Shown here: positions 54,001 through 61,586 of the stretch, piece after piece | Layout of the letters: each line of letters begins with the position of its first letter | Numbering within the stretch: position 1 is the stretch's first letter | NCBI RefSeq assembly: GCF_024330105.1 | Contig: NZ_JANDHW010000001.1 | Span: forward strand, 62,001 to 126,000 | DNA length: 64,000 nt | Reading direction: 5' to 3' | Origin: Coprobacter tertius | GTDB taxonomy: Bacteria; Bacteroidota; Bacteroidia; Bacteroidales; Coprobacteraceae | The notes under the pieces: model-generated | What the model saw: only the letters and a program-made list of their open reading frames with translations | Told to the model about the DNA's origin: nothing | Database searches by the model: none | Position numbers and translations under genes: made by a program

Positions 54001-54652
54001 TAACGACGACCTCGCCGAGCATTTGCGAATTTTCTTTTAGTATGATGCTAAGATTTTCGTCGGATGCTTTTAAGTTTTGGGCGATATATCCTATATAAGA
54101 TACCGATATAGTGCTTCCTTTGGGAACGCGGATAGAGAATTTTCCTTCGTAATCGGAAATCGTTCCGTTGCCCGTTCCTTTTTGTGAAACGTTTGCCCCG
54201 ATAACCGGTTCGCCTTTTTCATCGATGATCGTACCCTTTACAATGATAGTTTCAGGGGTATCGGGAGAATTTTGCTTTGTCTCCTTGTTTTGAAGTTTGG
54301 CATTGGCATCGGTTAAAATAATTTGATTATCTTTTATAGTATATATAATCGAAGTGTTTTTAAAAAGTTCCTGTAGTATCTCATCGATATTCCGGGTATC
54401 GGCATTCAGGTTTACTTTCCGTTCGATATCGGTTATTTTGTTGTTATACAGGAAGGTATAACCGGTTTGTTTTTCTATTTTCTCGATCACCTGCCCGATG
54501 GTTTCGTTACTGGCGTTGATAGAGAATTGGCGTATTTGGGAATAGCCGTTACTCGCGTAAACTTGCGAGAAGGTAATGATTAAGAGAGAAACGGCTATTT
54601 TTATGCGCCGGGATGCTTTACATAGAATATCCTTTCTTGTTTTTTTATTCAT
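51032..54652 (-). CDS. SusC-type TonB-dependent transporter with N-terminal STN signalling domain
   Basis: A 1206-residue SusC homologue with an extra N-terminal secretin/TonB short N-terminal (STN) domain (about 44-95: FSINASNETIGQVIEKIEKQ, FLYNNKITDIERKVNL), typical of transporters that signal through FecR-type anti-sigma factors. A carboxypeptidase-regulatory-like domain (about 134-212, VKGTIIDEKGEPVIGANV), plug (GEVVVTAMGIERKSESLTYA; IESITILKGANSAALYGSAAS) and barrel follow. It is 23 bases upstream of SusD and 58 bases downstream of the FecR gene, so an inducible sensing loop is very likely. The substrate is inferred to be host N-glycan fragments. Confidence 0.95.
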   Translation of the reverse strand: MNKKTRKDILCKASRRIKIAVSLLIITFSQVYASNGYSQIRQFSINASNETIGQVIEKIEKQTGYTFLYNNKITDIERKVNLNADTRNIDEILQELFKNTSIIYTIKDNQIILTDANAKLQNKETKQNSPDTPETIIVKGTIIDEKGEPVIGANVSQKGTGNGTISDYEGKFSIRVPKGSTISVSYIGYIAQNLKASDENLSIILKENSQMLGEVVVTAMGIERKSESLTYATQTVGGNELTRAKEANLINSLQGKSAGLVITPNTGGAGSASKILLRGNASMLGNNSPLIVIDGVPMLNSVSSQMGMGDGELLISEGSGEGGDGLSQLNPDDIESITILKGANSAALYGSAASNGVLMITTKKGKEGSLRIDFSSNTTFETPLVLPKLQNVYGSEIKGNEANGYTIGATSWGGKLSDMTASQLDPANSRQRLTNNAYNIADFFNTGSTYNNTISFSGGTQKVQSYFSYGNTTSMGIIPTNKFYRHNITLRENFSFFKDKLKINFSANYINQKGKNRPQSGVIFSPLFNLYTAARNADMNYYRQNYVDYNGKWNSSPYDVIVKIPNPDNPSDQLTILKPGFVSELSDNKYGKQIWYMQDAPTMNNPWWLLNRVTNESISNRVFGNISADYQIIDNLSLQARIKYDRNSGYSESRQYATTMLPEAMNDRGRWLWGTSFTQDFYGDFMLSYYKDIKDFHLNVNAGGSMMNSRSNRWFLTPPASSGAPYQEDKSVNQFNLGDIYIKGGGPNDGITQGGLEVSDWTRAIFATAQLSYKDKATIEGSYRDDWYRAFTQFRNMKKHYPYFSFGANSILTNIWEMPRSIDELKVRLSYSEVGNSIPNSLFLSSASRNPATGAYIMSGIEDFKNPKPETTVSVETGFDLSLFGRALNIEATYYHALMENQFMSYKGQGGKTVFVNGGKVLNQGIELTTSYILAPNNDFSWKTGVNFSYNTNEILSTAKKSDGKDLKYEVSMGNSTGLKVKFLKGGSYGDLYAVDYMRDETTGKIIINPRNGRPFVKNGQSDKYMGNMNAKYHLGWSNTFNYKDFQFYFLIDGKIGGKVISLTEGRLDYFGTSQRTADARLFAEQNNLVWENKEGDKFPAMYLPDGQLTSIQAYYETMGLLGNNYIYNGTNFRLREISVAYTFRDVFGRSKHLTLSLNARNLFFIYKDAPIDPETSMTTQNALGNVDVFSMPTTRMFGFAIKASF

Positions 54653-54710
54653 GGTAAATGATTTATTAAATGGTTTGGAATTAGTTTTGCGGTTTCGGTT
54701 ATTTCGGCGA

Positions 54711-55742
54711 TCAGTTCATTCTGACAATGATTTTTTTGTTAGACGGATGTTCGTCGCTGCCTTGTATATATATCTGTTCCCATTCAAGCGGAGCGGTCAT
54801 TTTCAGGTAGTCGAGAATTTGGTAGATGTTTTCATGGGTAAAAGTCGCCCGGTAATTGTAATCTTTTCCCGATTTATTGATAAATTCGATATCGACGTTG
54901 TATATACGGGAAAGCCTCCGGAAAACTTCGGGTAAAGGAGTATCCCGGAATATGGTTTTTCCGTCTTTCCAGGCTGTTTTTTCGTATGGCTTTACGGTTT
55001 TGATAAACGCGTCGCGATTAGACCGGTCATAATAATAGCATTCTCCCGGCTTCATTTGTGTGGTGTTACCGCCCGACATAACGCTCACTTTCCCTTTTTC
55101 GAGGGTGATTTCAATCATTTCTTCATTGCCGTAGGCATTTACATTAAATCGTGTACCGGTCACCTCTACGTCGATATGGTCGGAGGTCGTAACGTAAAAA
55201 GGGTGTTGTTTGTTTGAGGTTACTTTAAAATACGCTTCCCCTTCCATTTCTACTCGGCGGCATTCTCGATCGAAGCGCGCCGGATAACGGAGACGGCTTT
55301 CTGAGTTGAGCCATACTTCTGATTTATCGGGGAGGGTGCAATGGTATATCGTGCCGGGCGCCGATTTTATTTCGATAAAAGACATTTCATCTTCAGTCGG
55401 CTGCAGCAATAAATATCCCATTAGAGCAGAGGAACATAGTAAAGGAAGTGCCATAAAGGCGGCGATACGGTATATGATGGCGGTAAGACCGATTTTTTTA
55501 TTTTTTCTGATGCGTTTATTTACTTTACGGTATGCGTTTTTTACGTCGATGCGGGTATAATGTGCGATTTTTTGGTCGATATCGAGTAGTTTTCTGAGGT
55601 TTTCGATATCGTTTGCCAGAGATTCGTCTCTGGCCGCGCGTGATTCTATTTCGAGTTCTTTTTTCGCGTCGAGCTTTCCTTCGCAATAGTTCAGGAGTTC
55701 ATCGGCTTCTTTAATTCTATCTATGTTATTAGTTTCGTCCAT
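54711..55742 (-). CDS. FecR-type anti-sigma factor
   Basis: A 343-residue inner-membrane anti-sigma factor: cytoplasmic N-terminus (about 1-80, ELLNYCEGKLDAKKELEIE), a single membrane helix near residues 92-112 (AFMALPLLCSSALMGYLLL), the FecR domain (about 120-235, RLRYPARFDRECRRVEMEGEAYFKV, FNVNAYGNEEMIEITLEKGKVSVMSG) and a C-terminal DUF4974/STN-like region (TPLPEVFRRLSRIYNVDIEFI). It receives the signal from the STN-SusC encoded just downstream and controls an ECF sigma factor. The ECF gene is not beside it in the same direction but faces away at 56101, across a 358-base gap. Confidence 0.93.
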   Translation of the reverse strand: MDETNNIDRIKEADELLNYCEGKLDAKKELEIESRAARDESLANDIENLRKLLDIDQKIAHYTRIDVKNAYRKVNKRIRKNKKIGLTAIIYRIAAFMALPLLCSSALMGYLLLQPTEDEMSFIEIKSAPGTIYHCTLPDKSEVWLNSESRLRYPARFDRECRRVEMEGEAYFKVTSNKQHPFYVTTSDHIDVEVTGTRFNVNAYGNEEMIEITLEKGKVSVMSGGNTTQMKPGECYYYDRSNRDAFIKTVKPYEKTAWKDGKTIFRDTPLPEVFRRLSRIYNVDIEFINKSGKDYNYRATFTHENIYQILDYLKMTAPLEWEQIYIQGSDEHPSNKKIIVRMN

Positions 55743-56100
55743 TTTATATGCCTTAGATATATAATAGACAATTGGAAACGAAAAAAAGGACAGCGATATA
55801 TATTATATATAAAACTAATTATGCGAATAATTTTATATACTGAAGTTGAATAAATGATAATTTTATTGATAAACAGAGTCTTAAATGGTAATATGTATAT
55901 GTTTATGTAAAGAAAATATTAAAAAATATTGTATAATTCGATATAAATATATTATTTAGCTGTATTAATACATTTATAAATCGTAAATATTGGTTTTGTC
56001 TGTTTTTAAGACAGATGATTAGATAAATAGAAAGGGGAATCTCCGGCATCATATTACCGATCGGAGAAAGAGTTATCGCTTTGGAAAATAATCGTACCGT
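55743..56100. other. intergenic region between divergent FecR and ECF sigma genes
   Basis: 358 bases, very AT-rich, with no reading frame and no clean TAnnTTTG promoter on either strand. Regulatory sites for both genes must lie here, probably including an ECF-type promoter for FecR-SusC, but none could be identified by eye. Confidence 0.5.
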
Positions 56101-56682
56101 ATGCATATAGATGAATTAATGAAAGACGTTTTAGAGAACAGCAGTCACCGAGCTTTCAGGCAGCTGTTCGAAACATTCTACCCTGCTTTGTGCGTATTCG
56201 GTAAACGGTATATCGAGTCTGACGAGGTGGTAGAAGATATTATACAGGAAATTTTTGTGATGCTGTGGGAAAACCGCAGTAAAATTAATATTCGTACATC
56301 GGTAAAAAATTATCTGATGACAATGACCCGTAATTCTTGCCTTAATTATTTGCAACATGAAAAGATTGTAAGGGAATATGCCCTGGAAAAAGAAATAGAA
56401 AACGCTGAGGCCGTTAACGAATGTGATGAATTATTGTTGCTTGCGGAGTTGAAAAAATTATTTGACGATACTTTGAATGCGTTACCGGTAGAATACCGGA
56501 AGGTTTTTATTATGAGTCGCGTACACGATAGAAATTATCGGGAAATAGCCGAGGAAATGGGTATTTCGGTTAAAACGGTTGGGAGATATAAGGATAAAGT
56601 GGATAAAATTCTCGCGGAAAGTTTGAAAGATTATGTTACTGCGATTATTTTCTTTTACGCATATACTTGGGGTAAATTCTGA
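56101..56682 (+). CDS. ECF-type RNA polymerase sigma factor
   Basis: A 193-residue sigma-70-family factor. Region 2 is visible in ESDEVVEDIIQEIFVMLWEN (about 40-60) with promoter-melting contacts, followed by the RSKINIRTSVKNYLMTMTRNSCLNYL segment; region 4 holds the helix-turn-helix ALPVEYRKVFIMSRVHDRNYREIAEEMGISVKTVGRYKDKV (about 130-172). It is the presumed partner of the FecR-type protein on the other side of the divergent gap and should drive the SusC/SusD/GH85 operon. ECF genes of this type usually lie directly upstream of fecR in the same direction; here the two are divergent. The end of the gene is followed by a strong bidirectional terminator. Confidence 0.93.
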   Translation: MHIDELMKDVLENSSHRAFRQLFETFYPALCVFGKRYIESDEVVEDIIQEIFVMLWENRSKINIRTSVKNYLMTMTRNSCLNYLQHEKIVREYALEKEIENAEAVNECDELLLLAELKKLFDDTLNALPVEYRKVFIMSRVHDRNYREIAEEMGISVKTVGRYKDKVDKILAESLKDYVTAIIFFYAYTWGKF

Positions 56683-56686
56683 AATG

Positions 56687-56741
56687 ATAGTATTATAAAT
56701 AAAGGAAGCGCAAGCGGCGCTTCCTTTATTTATAATACTAT
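56687..56741. terminator. bidirectional terminator, 25-bp perfect stem
   Basis: Arms 56687-56711 and 56717-56741 are exact reverse complements with the 5-base loop AAGCG. The core GGAAGCGC/GCGCTTCC is flanked by A/T-rich ends. It separates the convergent ECF sigma and nuclease genes. Confidence 0.9.
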
Positions 56742-56777
56742 TTAGGACGATTTTGTAATCGTATAAAATTTACGGGA

Positions 56778-58535
56778 TTATAATACCCAGTCGGCAGGAG
56801 TACATTGTTCTTTTACTTTGGCCGGTGCAGTCGGGAAGAAGGTAAATCCGGTAAGTTCTTCTATTTCTTTTACCGATTTACAGTCGGTTGCCAGACTATG
56901 ATTTTCATCATAAACTTTTTCGTGTTCGAACCAGAGTCCGATTGCTTTCAATTCCGACTCGGAACATTCGGCGATCGGTTTACCGGTATTTCCGCTACGG
57001 GTTCTGAGCAATATCTTAAAGTAATGGGTGGGTACTGGACATTCTTTCGACAATGCACTGGCATTTCCCCAAGACGTGGCGTCTAATGTTGTTTTGTAAC
57101 CGTTTCCGAAGTAGCAACCGGTAACGACATAAAGAGTATCGTTGCACATATTGTTTCTTACTTTTCCTTCGAGGGTTCCCCATATGCCCGAGTTGAAATT
57201 ACTGCTTTGCGGAGTCATGTTAGAGGCATAGAACGTTTGTGCATTCAGTGCATCGTTGGCGGTACGGTCGGCCGACGGTATTTGGTGGCCGCGGGTGTAA
57301 TCTTTATACCGGGAAAATTCTTCTCCCCACAGTACGGCTTGCCACGATTCGCTGATGGAGGGGTCGGCGGCCCAGGCTTCGGTACGTCCCGAACTACCCC
57401 GGTAAGACTGATGCAGCGGATATGCTACCCATAGGGCAGCGTATTTTGTTTTATCGAAACACATCGAATAATTACGTACAGTCGTACCGGCCAGATCAGC
57501 AGCATGATATACATACAAATAGTCGTACGGTGTTGTCGTTAGCGGAAGTTCGGGATATGGGTAATTTACCTTCCCGAGATCGATTTTATTTTCAGACGGG
57601 TTGCCGGTGGTAAATTTTATATCGTCGATACGTATTTGCGTAGCGGCTGTAGCTTCGAATTTTAGGTATAAATTCTCTATCGGTTTGGTGAAAGAGAATG
57701 TCGATTTAGCTAAATCCCAGGTTCCCGAATTCGTTGCACGGGTAAATTCGATGGGTATCCACCGGCTTCCGTCTCCCAGCGATACGACCAGGTTGGTTTT
57801 GTTGAATTGGTCGTTCCCAGATAAACCGAAAGAAAGAACATAATCTTGTTTTCCTTGTGGAAGGACAATATTTTCGATGGTAAAATATCCACCGGCTTTA
57901 CTGAAATAAATATTATTTATCCCCGATGCTTTTCCGGCGTAAGAGGGGGCGGGAGAATAGTCTGAGGTCCAGTCGCTGCGTACATTTAAATTGAAAAACG
58001 AATAAGTTTCGCTTCCCGAACCTGAGCCTTCGGCATTTTTCCAACCCTCGAACTGGTCGAGATAAGGCCAATATGAACCGCCTCCATAGGTTTTGGTTGC
58101 TGCCTGTTTATCGAAATTATTGAAATAAACGATATCTCCTTCGACAATGGGCGGATCGACAGGAGCTTCTCGTTTTACCGTTATATTTTTCGATATCGAG
58201 GGGTTTTCCTGTGTTGCTATCGTAGCAATGGTAAGTGTAATCGATTCTCCCTTGGGCATATCGAGGACTTTAATTTTTTCCTCGCCGGCTCCCCTACCCT
58301 CTGCTTTGTCGAGTGATAGTGCCTCGTTATCGGGAGTTGCCGTCCAGGGAGTATTGGAGTTTACGGTAATGTAGTTTTTACTGTCGTCAGTTTCATTAAA
58401 AGTAAATACACTTTCTGGTGTTACGCTCAGAAATACTTTTTCGGGTTCTCCACCTCCGGGTTCGTCGTTCGGAGAATCGCTACAATTCCAAAAAATAAGC
58501 ATGCCGATTAAGGCGTACAAGCAATGTTTTTTCAT
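56778..58535 (-). CDS. exported DNA/RNA non-specific endonuclease lipoprotein with BACON-like domain
   Basis: A 585-residue lipoprotein: signal and lipobox FWNCSDSP (about residue 15-20), a Gly/Pro/Glu linker, then a BACON-like Ig domain (about 35-125, VFLSVTPESVFTFN, VNSNTPWTATPDNEALSL). A galactose-binding-like domain (about 140-310, SGNDQFNKTNLVVSLGDGSRW) follows. The C-terminal region (about 330-570) resembles the DNA/RNA non-specific endonuclease (NUC1) family: the catalytic-type TRGHQIPSADR (His at the DRGH-like position), ASNMTPQSSNFNSGIWGTLEGKVR and TLYVVTGCYFG. The aspartate before RGH in the classic motif is a threonine here, so activity should be tested. It probably scavenges extracellular DNA on the cell surface. 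Confidence 0.85.
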   Translation of the reverse strand: MKKHCLYALIGMLIFWNCSDSPNDEPGGGEPEKVFLSVTPESVFTFNETDDSKNYITVNSNTPWTATPDNEALSLDKAEGRGAGEEKIKVLDMPKGESITLTIATIATQENPSISKNITVKREAPVDPPIVEGDIVYFNNFDKQAATKTYGGGSYWPYLDQFEGWKNAEGSGSGSETYSFFNLNVRSDWTSDYSPAPSYAGKASGINNIYFSKAGGYFTIENIVLPQGKQDYVLSFGLSGNDQFNKTNLVVSLGDGSRWIPIEFTRATNSGTWDLAKSTFSFTKPIENLYLKFEATAATQIRIDDIKFTTGNPSENKIDLGKVNYPYPELPLTTTPYDYLYVYHAADLAGTTVRNYSMCFDKTKYAALWVAYPLHQSYRGSSGRTEAWAADPSISESWQAVLWGEEFSRYKDYTRGHQIPSADRTANDALNAQTFYASNMTPQSSNFNSGIWGTLEGKVRNNMCNDTLYVVTGCYFGNGYKTTLDATSWGNASALSKECPVPTHYFKILLRTRSGNTGKPIAECSESELKAIGLWFEHEKVYDENHSLATDCKSVKEIEELTGFTFFPTAPAKVKEQCTPADWVL

Positions 58536-58674
58536 AAAAATATTTTATCAAATTATTAATTATATATTCTTGAGGATTTGCAAAATTAGACTTTAATGTA
58601 TTTAAAAAAGGATCATATCGTAAAATAAAAGTTTCATTCGGTAAAAAATCAGTTTTTTTGATAGGTTGTACTGG

Positions 58675-59736
58675 TTAATCGGTTTGAAGACTTTTTTGGG
58701 GGAAGTTTTGATATTGTTTTTTGTATTGTAACGGAGTGCAATGGTGCTTTTTTTCGAAAGCCCGGCGAAAAGTGGATATGGAGTTGAATCCCGATCTTTC
58801 GGCGATCTCTTCTACCGTGAGATTTAAACAAGGATCGGATAAAATGCGCTCGGCGTGCTCGATTCGATAAGAATTTATAAAATCATAAAAATTGGTATTC
58901 AGGTTATTATTCAGGTAGTCGGAAAGATACGTCCGGTTGGTTCCCAACATTTTGGACAGTTCCATAATGGTGAGGCCCGAATTTTGAAAAATGCATTTTT
59001 CTTCTAACATGTATTTTAGTTGCGGGATAAAAGTATAACTGTTTTTCTCGGGCATTTCTTCCGAAGAGTTTGCGTATGTATCTTCCTGCAAATCGATAGC
59101 TTTTTGTCTGTCGCTGTAATAGCAAATCACTCCCCATAACAATATGGCCGAACAGTAATATATGGCATCTCCGATCCAAGAGACCCGGTAACAGGCATAG
59201 AGCCAAATACACAGACAACAAAATAGTAGGCCTGTGGCGGTTCTCAGCCATTTTATATCAATATATTCAAGGTTTGAGTAGTTATTTTGCAACATTCGAT
59301 TATAGAGGCGTATTTCACGGCTGAGATAAAAAATGATGAAGCCACTGTAAGCAGCAGCCCAAATACCGTTCAGTATAAAAACAAAGTAATTGCCTGTGAT
59401 CGCGTATAAAAGCGTGAACGACAGGTAAGGGATAATGTGCAAAAGAATGCGTTTTAATGAAAGAGAATGCGGACGCAATAATTCTATTACATAAAAAGCG
59501 CAAGAAACGACAGCCCACATGTCGACAGACATAAACAGTATTTTAAAAAATTCTGATCGATGGAATGTTTCGGTCATAAGGGGCAGATCTTTCCAGAATA
59601 GGAATGCCCAAAACGCAAGGACTTTCCCCAAAGTTTCTTTCAGGTTGCTTTCGCCTCTTTGCCTGAGGAAATAAATAGCCATCAGGGTGAAAAACATGCA
59701 GGCGCTCCCATTAATGAAAAAAGTTATTTTGTTCAT
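58675..59736 (-). CDS. membrane-bound AraC-type transcriptional regulator
   Basis: A 353-residue protein with about six to seven hydrophobic helices over residues 1-215 and a C-terminal AraC-type double helix-turn-helix (about 245-350: GLTIMELSKMLGTNRTYLSDYLNNNLNTNFYDFINSYRIEHAERIL, LTVEEIAERSGFNSISTFRRAFEKKHHCTPLQYKKQ). Membrane-anchored AraC regulators of this plan are common in Bacteroidetes and probably sense a signal in or across the membrane. It is flanked by the nuclease lipoprotein gene and by metK in the opposite direction. Its target genes cannot be predicted. Confidence 0.9.
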   Translation of the reverse strand: MNKITFFINGSACMFFTLMAIYFLRQRGESNLKETLGKVLAFWAFLFWKDLPLMTETFHRSEFFKILFMSVDMWAVVSCAFYVIELLRPHSLSLKRILLHIIPYLSFTLLYAITGNYFVFILNGIWAAAYSGFIIFYLSREIRLYNRMLQNNYSNLEYIDIKWLRTATGLLFCCLCIWLYACYRVSWIGDAIYYCSAILLWGVICYYSDRQKAIDLQEDTYANSSEEMPEKNSYTFIPQLKYMLEEKCIFQNSGLTIMELSKMLGTNRTYLSDYLNNNLNTNFYDFINSYRIEHAERILSDPCLNLTVEEIAERSGFNSISTFRRAFEKKHHCTPLQYKKQYQNFPQKSLQTD

Positions 59737-59951
59737 GTGTGATGTGTGACCGTGTGATTTAATTACAAAGATATGTTTTTAAACTGGATAGAATGTTAAA
59801 ATGATATTTATTTTACAGTTTGTTTTTATTGAATTTCCGTTATTCTCTTTTGGTGTGTTTTTAGTGTGTATAAAGGCTAAAAATAACTTTGTTTTATGTC
59901 GTCGTTTTAAAAATCGGAGATCGACTGTGATATAAAAATAAATTAAAAAAC

Positions 59952-59983
59952 TTGTTTTTCATTGCGGCTAATTATTATCTTTG
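59952..59983 (+). promoter_or_regulatory. Bacteroidetes-type promoter of metK
   Basis: TTG at 59952-59954, 21 bases, TATCTTTG at 59976-59983. The start near 59990 gives a leader of about 190 bases that contains the riboswitch candidate. Confidence 0.75.
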
Positions 59984-59999
59984 CGCCGTAAAGAACATA

Positions 60000-60048
60000 A
60001 TGTGGAAGGATTTGGCTGCTTGCAACCACGAAAAAAAATGCTAAAACT
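60000..60048 (+). promoter_or_regulatory. candidate SAM-II/SAM-V-type riboswitch upstream of metK
   Basis: Stem GTGG (60002-60005) pairs with CCAC (60026-60029) and encloses GGATTTGGCTGCTTGCAA; an A-rich segment and TGCTAAAAC (60039-60047) follow. GATTT, CTTGCA and GCTAAAA in this order are the conserved core of the compact pseudoknot SAM riboswitches (SAM-II and SAM-V), known from Bacteroidetes and other bacteria. An 8-base pairing of AAAATGCT (60035-60042) with AGCATTTT (60089-60096) would be exclusive with the aptamer. The motif match is from memory; the downstream gene, SAM synthetase, fits well. Confidence 0.75.
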
Positions 60049-60179
60049 GCGTCACTAACCCGTTTTTCGGCGGAATTACCACCAGCTAAGCATTTTACCT
60101 TTCCTAAGTGAGGCGATTTTTTCCCGGCATGTTCTTATGCAGTGAAATATATCTATATTTATCAATTAAATTACAGATT

Positions 60180-61472
60180 ATGAATTATTTATTCACCTCT
60201 GAATCGGTGTCTGAAGGACATCCCGATAAAGTAGCCGATCAGATATCGGATGCTTTGCTAGACGAGTTTTTGGCTTATGACCCGAACTCGAAGGTAGCTT
60301 GCGAAACCCTCGTGACGACCGGCCAGGTTGTTCTTGCGGGAGAGGTTAAATCGTCTGCTTATGTAGATCTTATGGAAGTTACACGGCGCGTGATTAACCG
60401 GATCGGTTATACGCGTAGCGAGTACAAATTCGACGGGGATTCTTGTGGCGTATTTTCTGCCATCCACGAGCAATCGGCCGATATAAACCGCGGTGTGGAA
60501 CGCGAAGATGTAATGAATCAGGGAGCTGGTGATCAGGGTATGATGTTCGGTTACGCTTCGAACGAAACCGATAATTATATGCCTATTTCGCTCGATCTTT
60601 CTCATCTTTTGCTGATCGAATTGGCTGCTATTCGCCGAGAAGGAAAGCAAATGACTTATTTAAGGCCCGACTCCAAATCGCAGGTAACGATCGAATATAA
60701 CGAAAATCATGTTCCGGTACGTGTGCATACGATTGTCGTATCTACCCAACATGACGATTTTATTACACCGGCCGATAATACGGTTGCTTCACAGGCTAAG
60801 GCCGATGAAGAAATGTTGCAGGTTATTTACAACGATGTAAAAAATATACTGATTCCCCGGGTTATCAACCAGTTGCCCGAACGAGTAAAAGCTCTTTTCG
60901 ATGATAAACTGATTCTGCATGTAAACCCCACCGGTAAGTTTGTAATCGGAGGTCCTCATGGTGATACCGGACTTACGGGCCGGAAGATTATCGTAGATAC
61001 TTACGGAGGAAAAGGAGCACACGGCGGAGGTGCGTTTTCAGGTAAAGATCCCTCGAAAGTCGATCGCTCGGCGGCTTATGCCGCCCGTCATATTGCGAAG
61101 AATATGGTTGCGGCCGGTGTAGCTGACGAAATGCTGGTACAGATTTCCTATGCCATCGGCGTGGCAAAACCGGTAAGCGTTTATGTAAATACATACGGTA
61201 AATCGAAAGTTGAGATGAGCGATGTACAAATCGCCGGCATGATCGATAAAATTTTCGATCTTCGTCCTAAAGCTATCGAGGAAAGATTGAAATTACGGAA
61301 TCCGATTTATGAAGAAACGGCGGCTTACGGACACATGGGCCGTAAACCGCAGATCGTTGTAAAAACGTTTTCATCGAAATATATTCCCCAACCCATACAG
61401 CGCGAAGTCGAATTGTTTACGTGGGAAAAACTCGATTATGTAGATACGATAAAAAAAGCTTTCGGCTTGTAA
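60180..61472 (+). CDS. metK: S-adenosylmethionine synthetase
   Basis: Makes SAM from methionine and ATP. The frame extends upstream to 60108, but the ATG at 60180 ([20 protein letters not shown]) is the proper start: it gives 430 residues and the standard N-terminus. Landmarks: [19 protein letters not shown] (residues about 10-28), [16 protein letters not shown] (about 118-133), [31 protein letters not shown] (about 260-280) and [22 protein letters not shown] (about 285-306), plus the C-terminal [11 protein letters not shown]. Probable regulation is by SAM through the riboswitch in its leader. A terminator follows at 61491-61534. Confidence 0.97.
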   Translation: MNYLFTSESVSEGHPDKVADQISDALLDEFLAYDPNSKVACETLVTTGQVVLAGEVKSSAYVDLMEVTRRVINRIGYTRSEYKFDGDSCGVFSAIHEQSADINRGVEREDVMNQGAGDQGMMFGYASNETDNYMPISLDLSHLLLIELAAIRREGKQMTYLRPDSKSQVTIEYNENHVPVRVHTIVVSTQHDDFITPADNTVASQAKADEEMLQVIYNDVKNILIPRVINQLPERVKALFDDKLILHVNPTGKFVIGGPHGDTGLTGRKIIVDTYGGKGAHGGGAFSGKDPSKVDRSAAYAARHIAKNMVAAGVADEMLVQISYAIGVAKPVSVYVNTYGKSKVEMSDVQIAGMIDKIFDLRPKAIEERLKLRNPIYEETAAYGHMGRKPQIVVKTFSSKYIPQPIQREVELFTWEKLDYVDTIKKAFGL

Positions 61473-61490
61473 TCGTATAAATGATATGGT

Positions 61491-61534
61491 AAATAAATCC
61501 GTCCGGCACGAATGCTTTGGGCGGATTTATTTTG
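61491..61534 (+). terminator. metK terminator
   Basis: AAATAAATCCG (61491-61501) / CGGATTTATTT (61522-61532), with inner CC/GG pairing and T-rich end. It overlaps the -33 element of the next gene. Confidence 0.75.
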
Positions 61535-61561
61535 TGGCTCGGTACAAAAAAAGTAAATTTG
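61531..61561 (+). promoter_or_regulatory. Bacteroidetes-type promoter of the thioredoxin-like lipoprotein gene
   Basis: TTTG at 61531-61534, 19 bases, TAAATTTG at 61554-61561; the ATG follows 26 bases later. Confidence 0.75.
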
Positions 61562-61586
61562 CGGATATAACTTAATACCGAAAAAT

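Larger units (their letters stand above)
59737..60179. other. intergenic region upstream of metK
   Basis: 443 bases holding the metK promoter (59952-59983) and a candidate SAM riboswitch (about 60000-60048) with a possible expression platform to 60096. The first 200 bases hold no recognised feature. Confidence 0.7.

Noticed and set aside
60108-60179. Extended N-terminus of MetK from an upstream ATG
   Set aside because: The extra 24 residues do not match MetK, and they would overlap the region that pairs with the candidate riboswitch; the ATG at 60180 gives the normal start.
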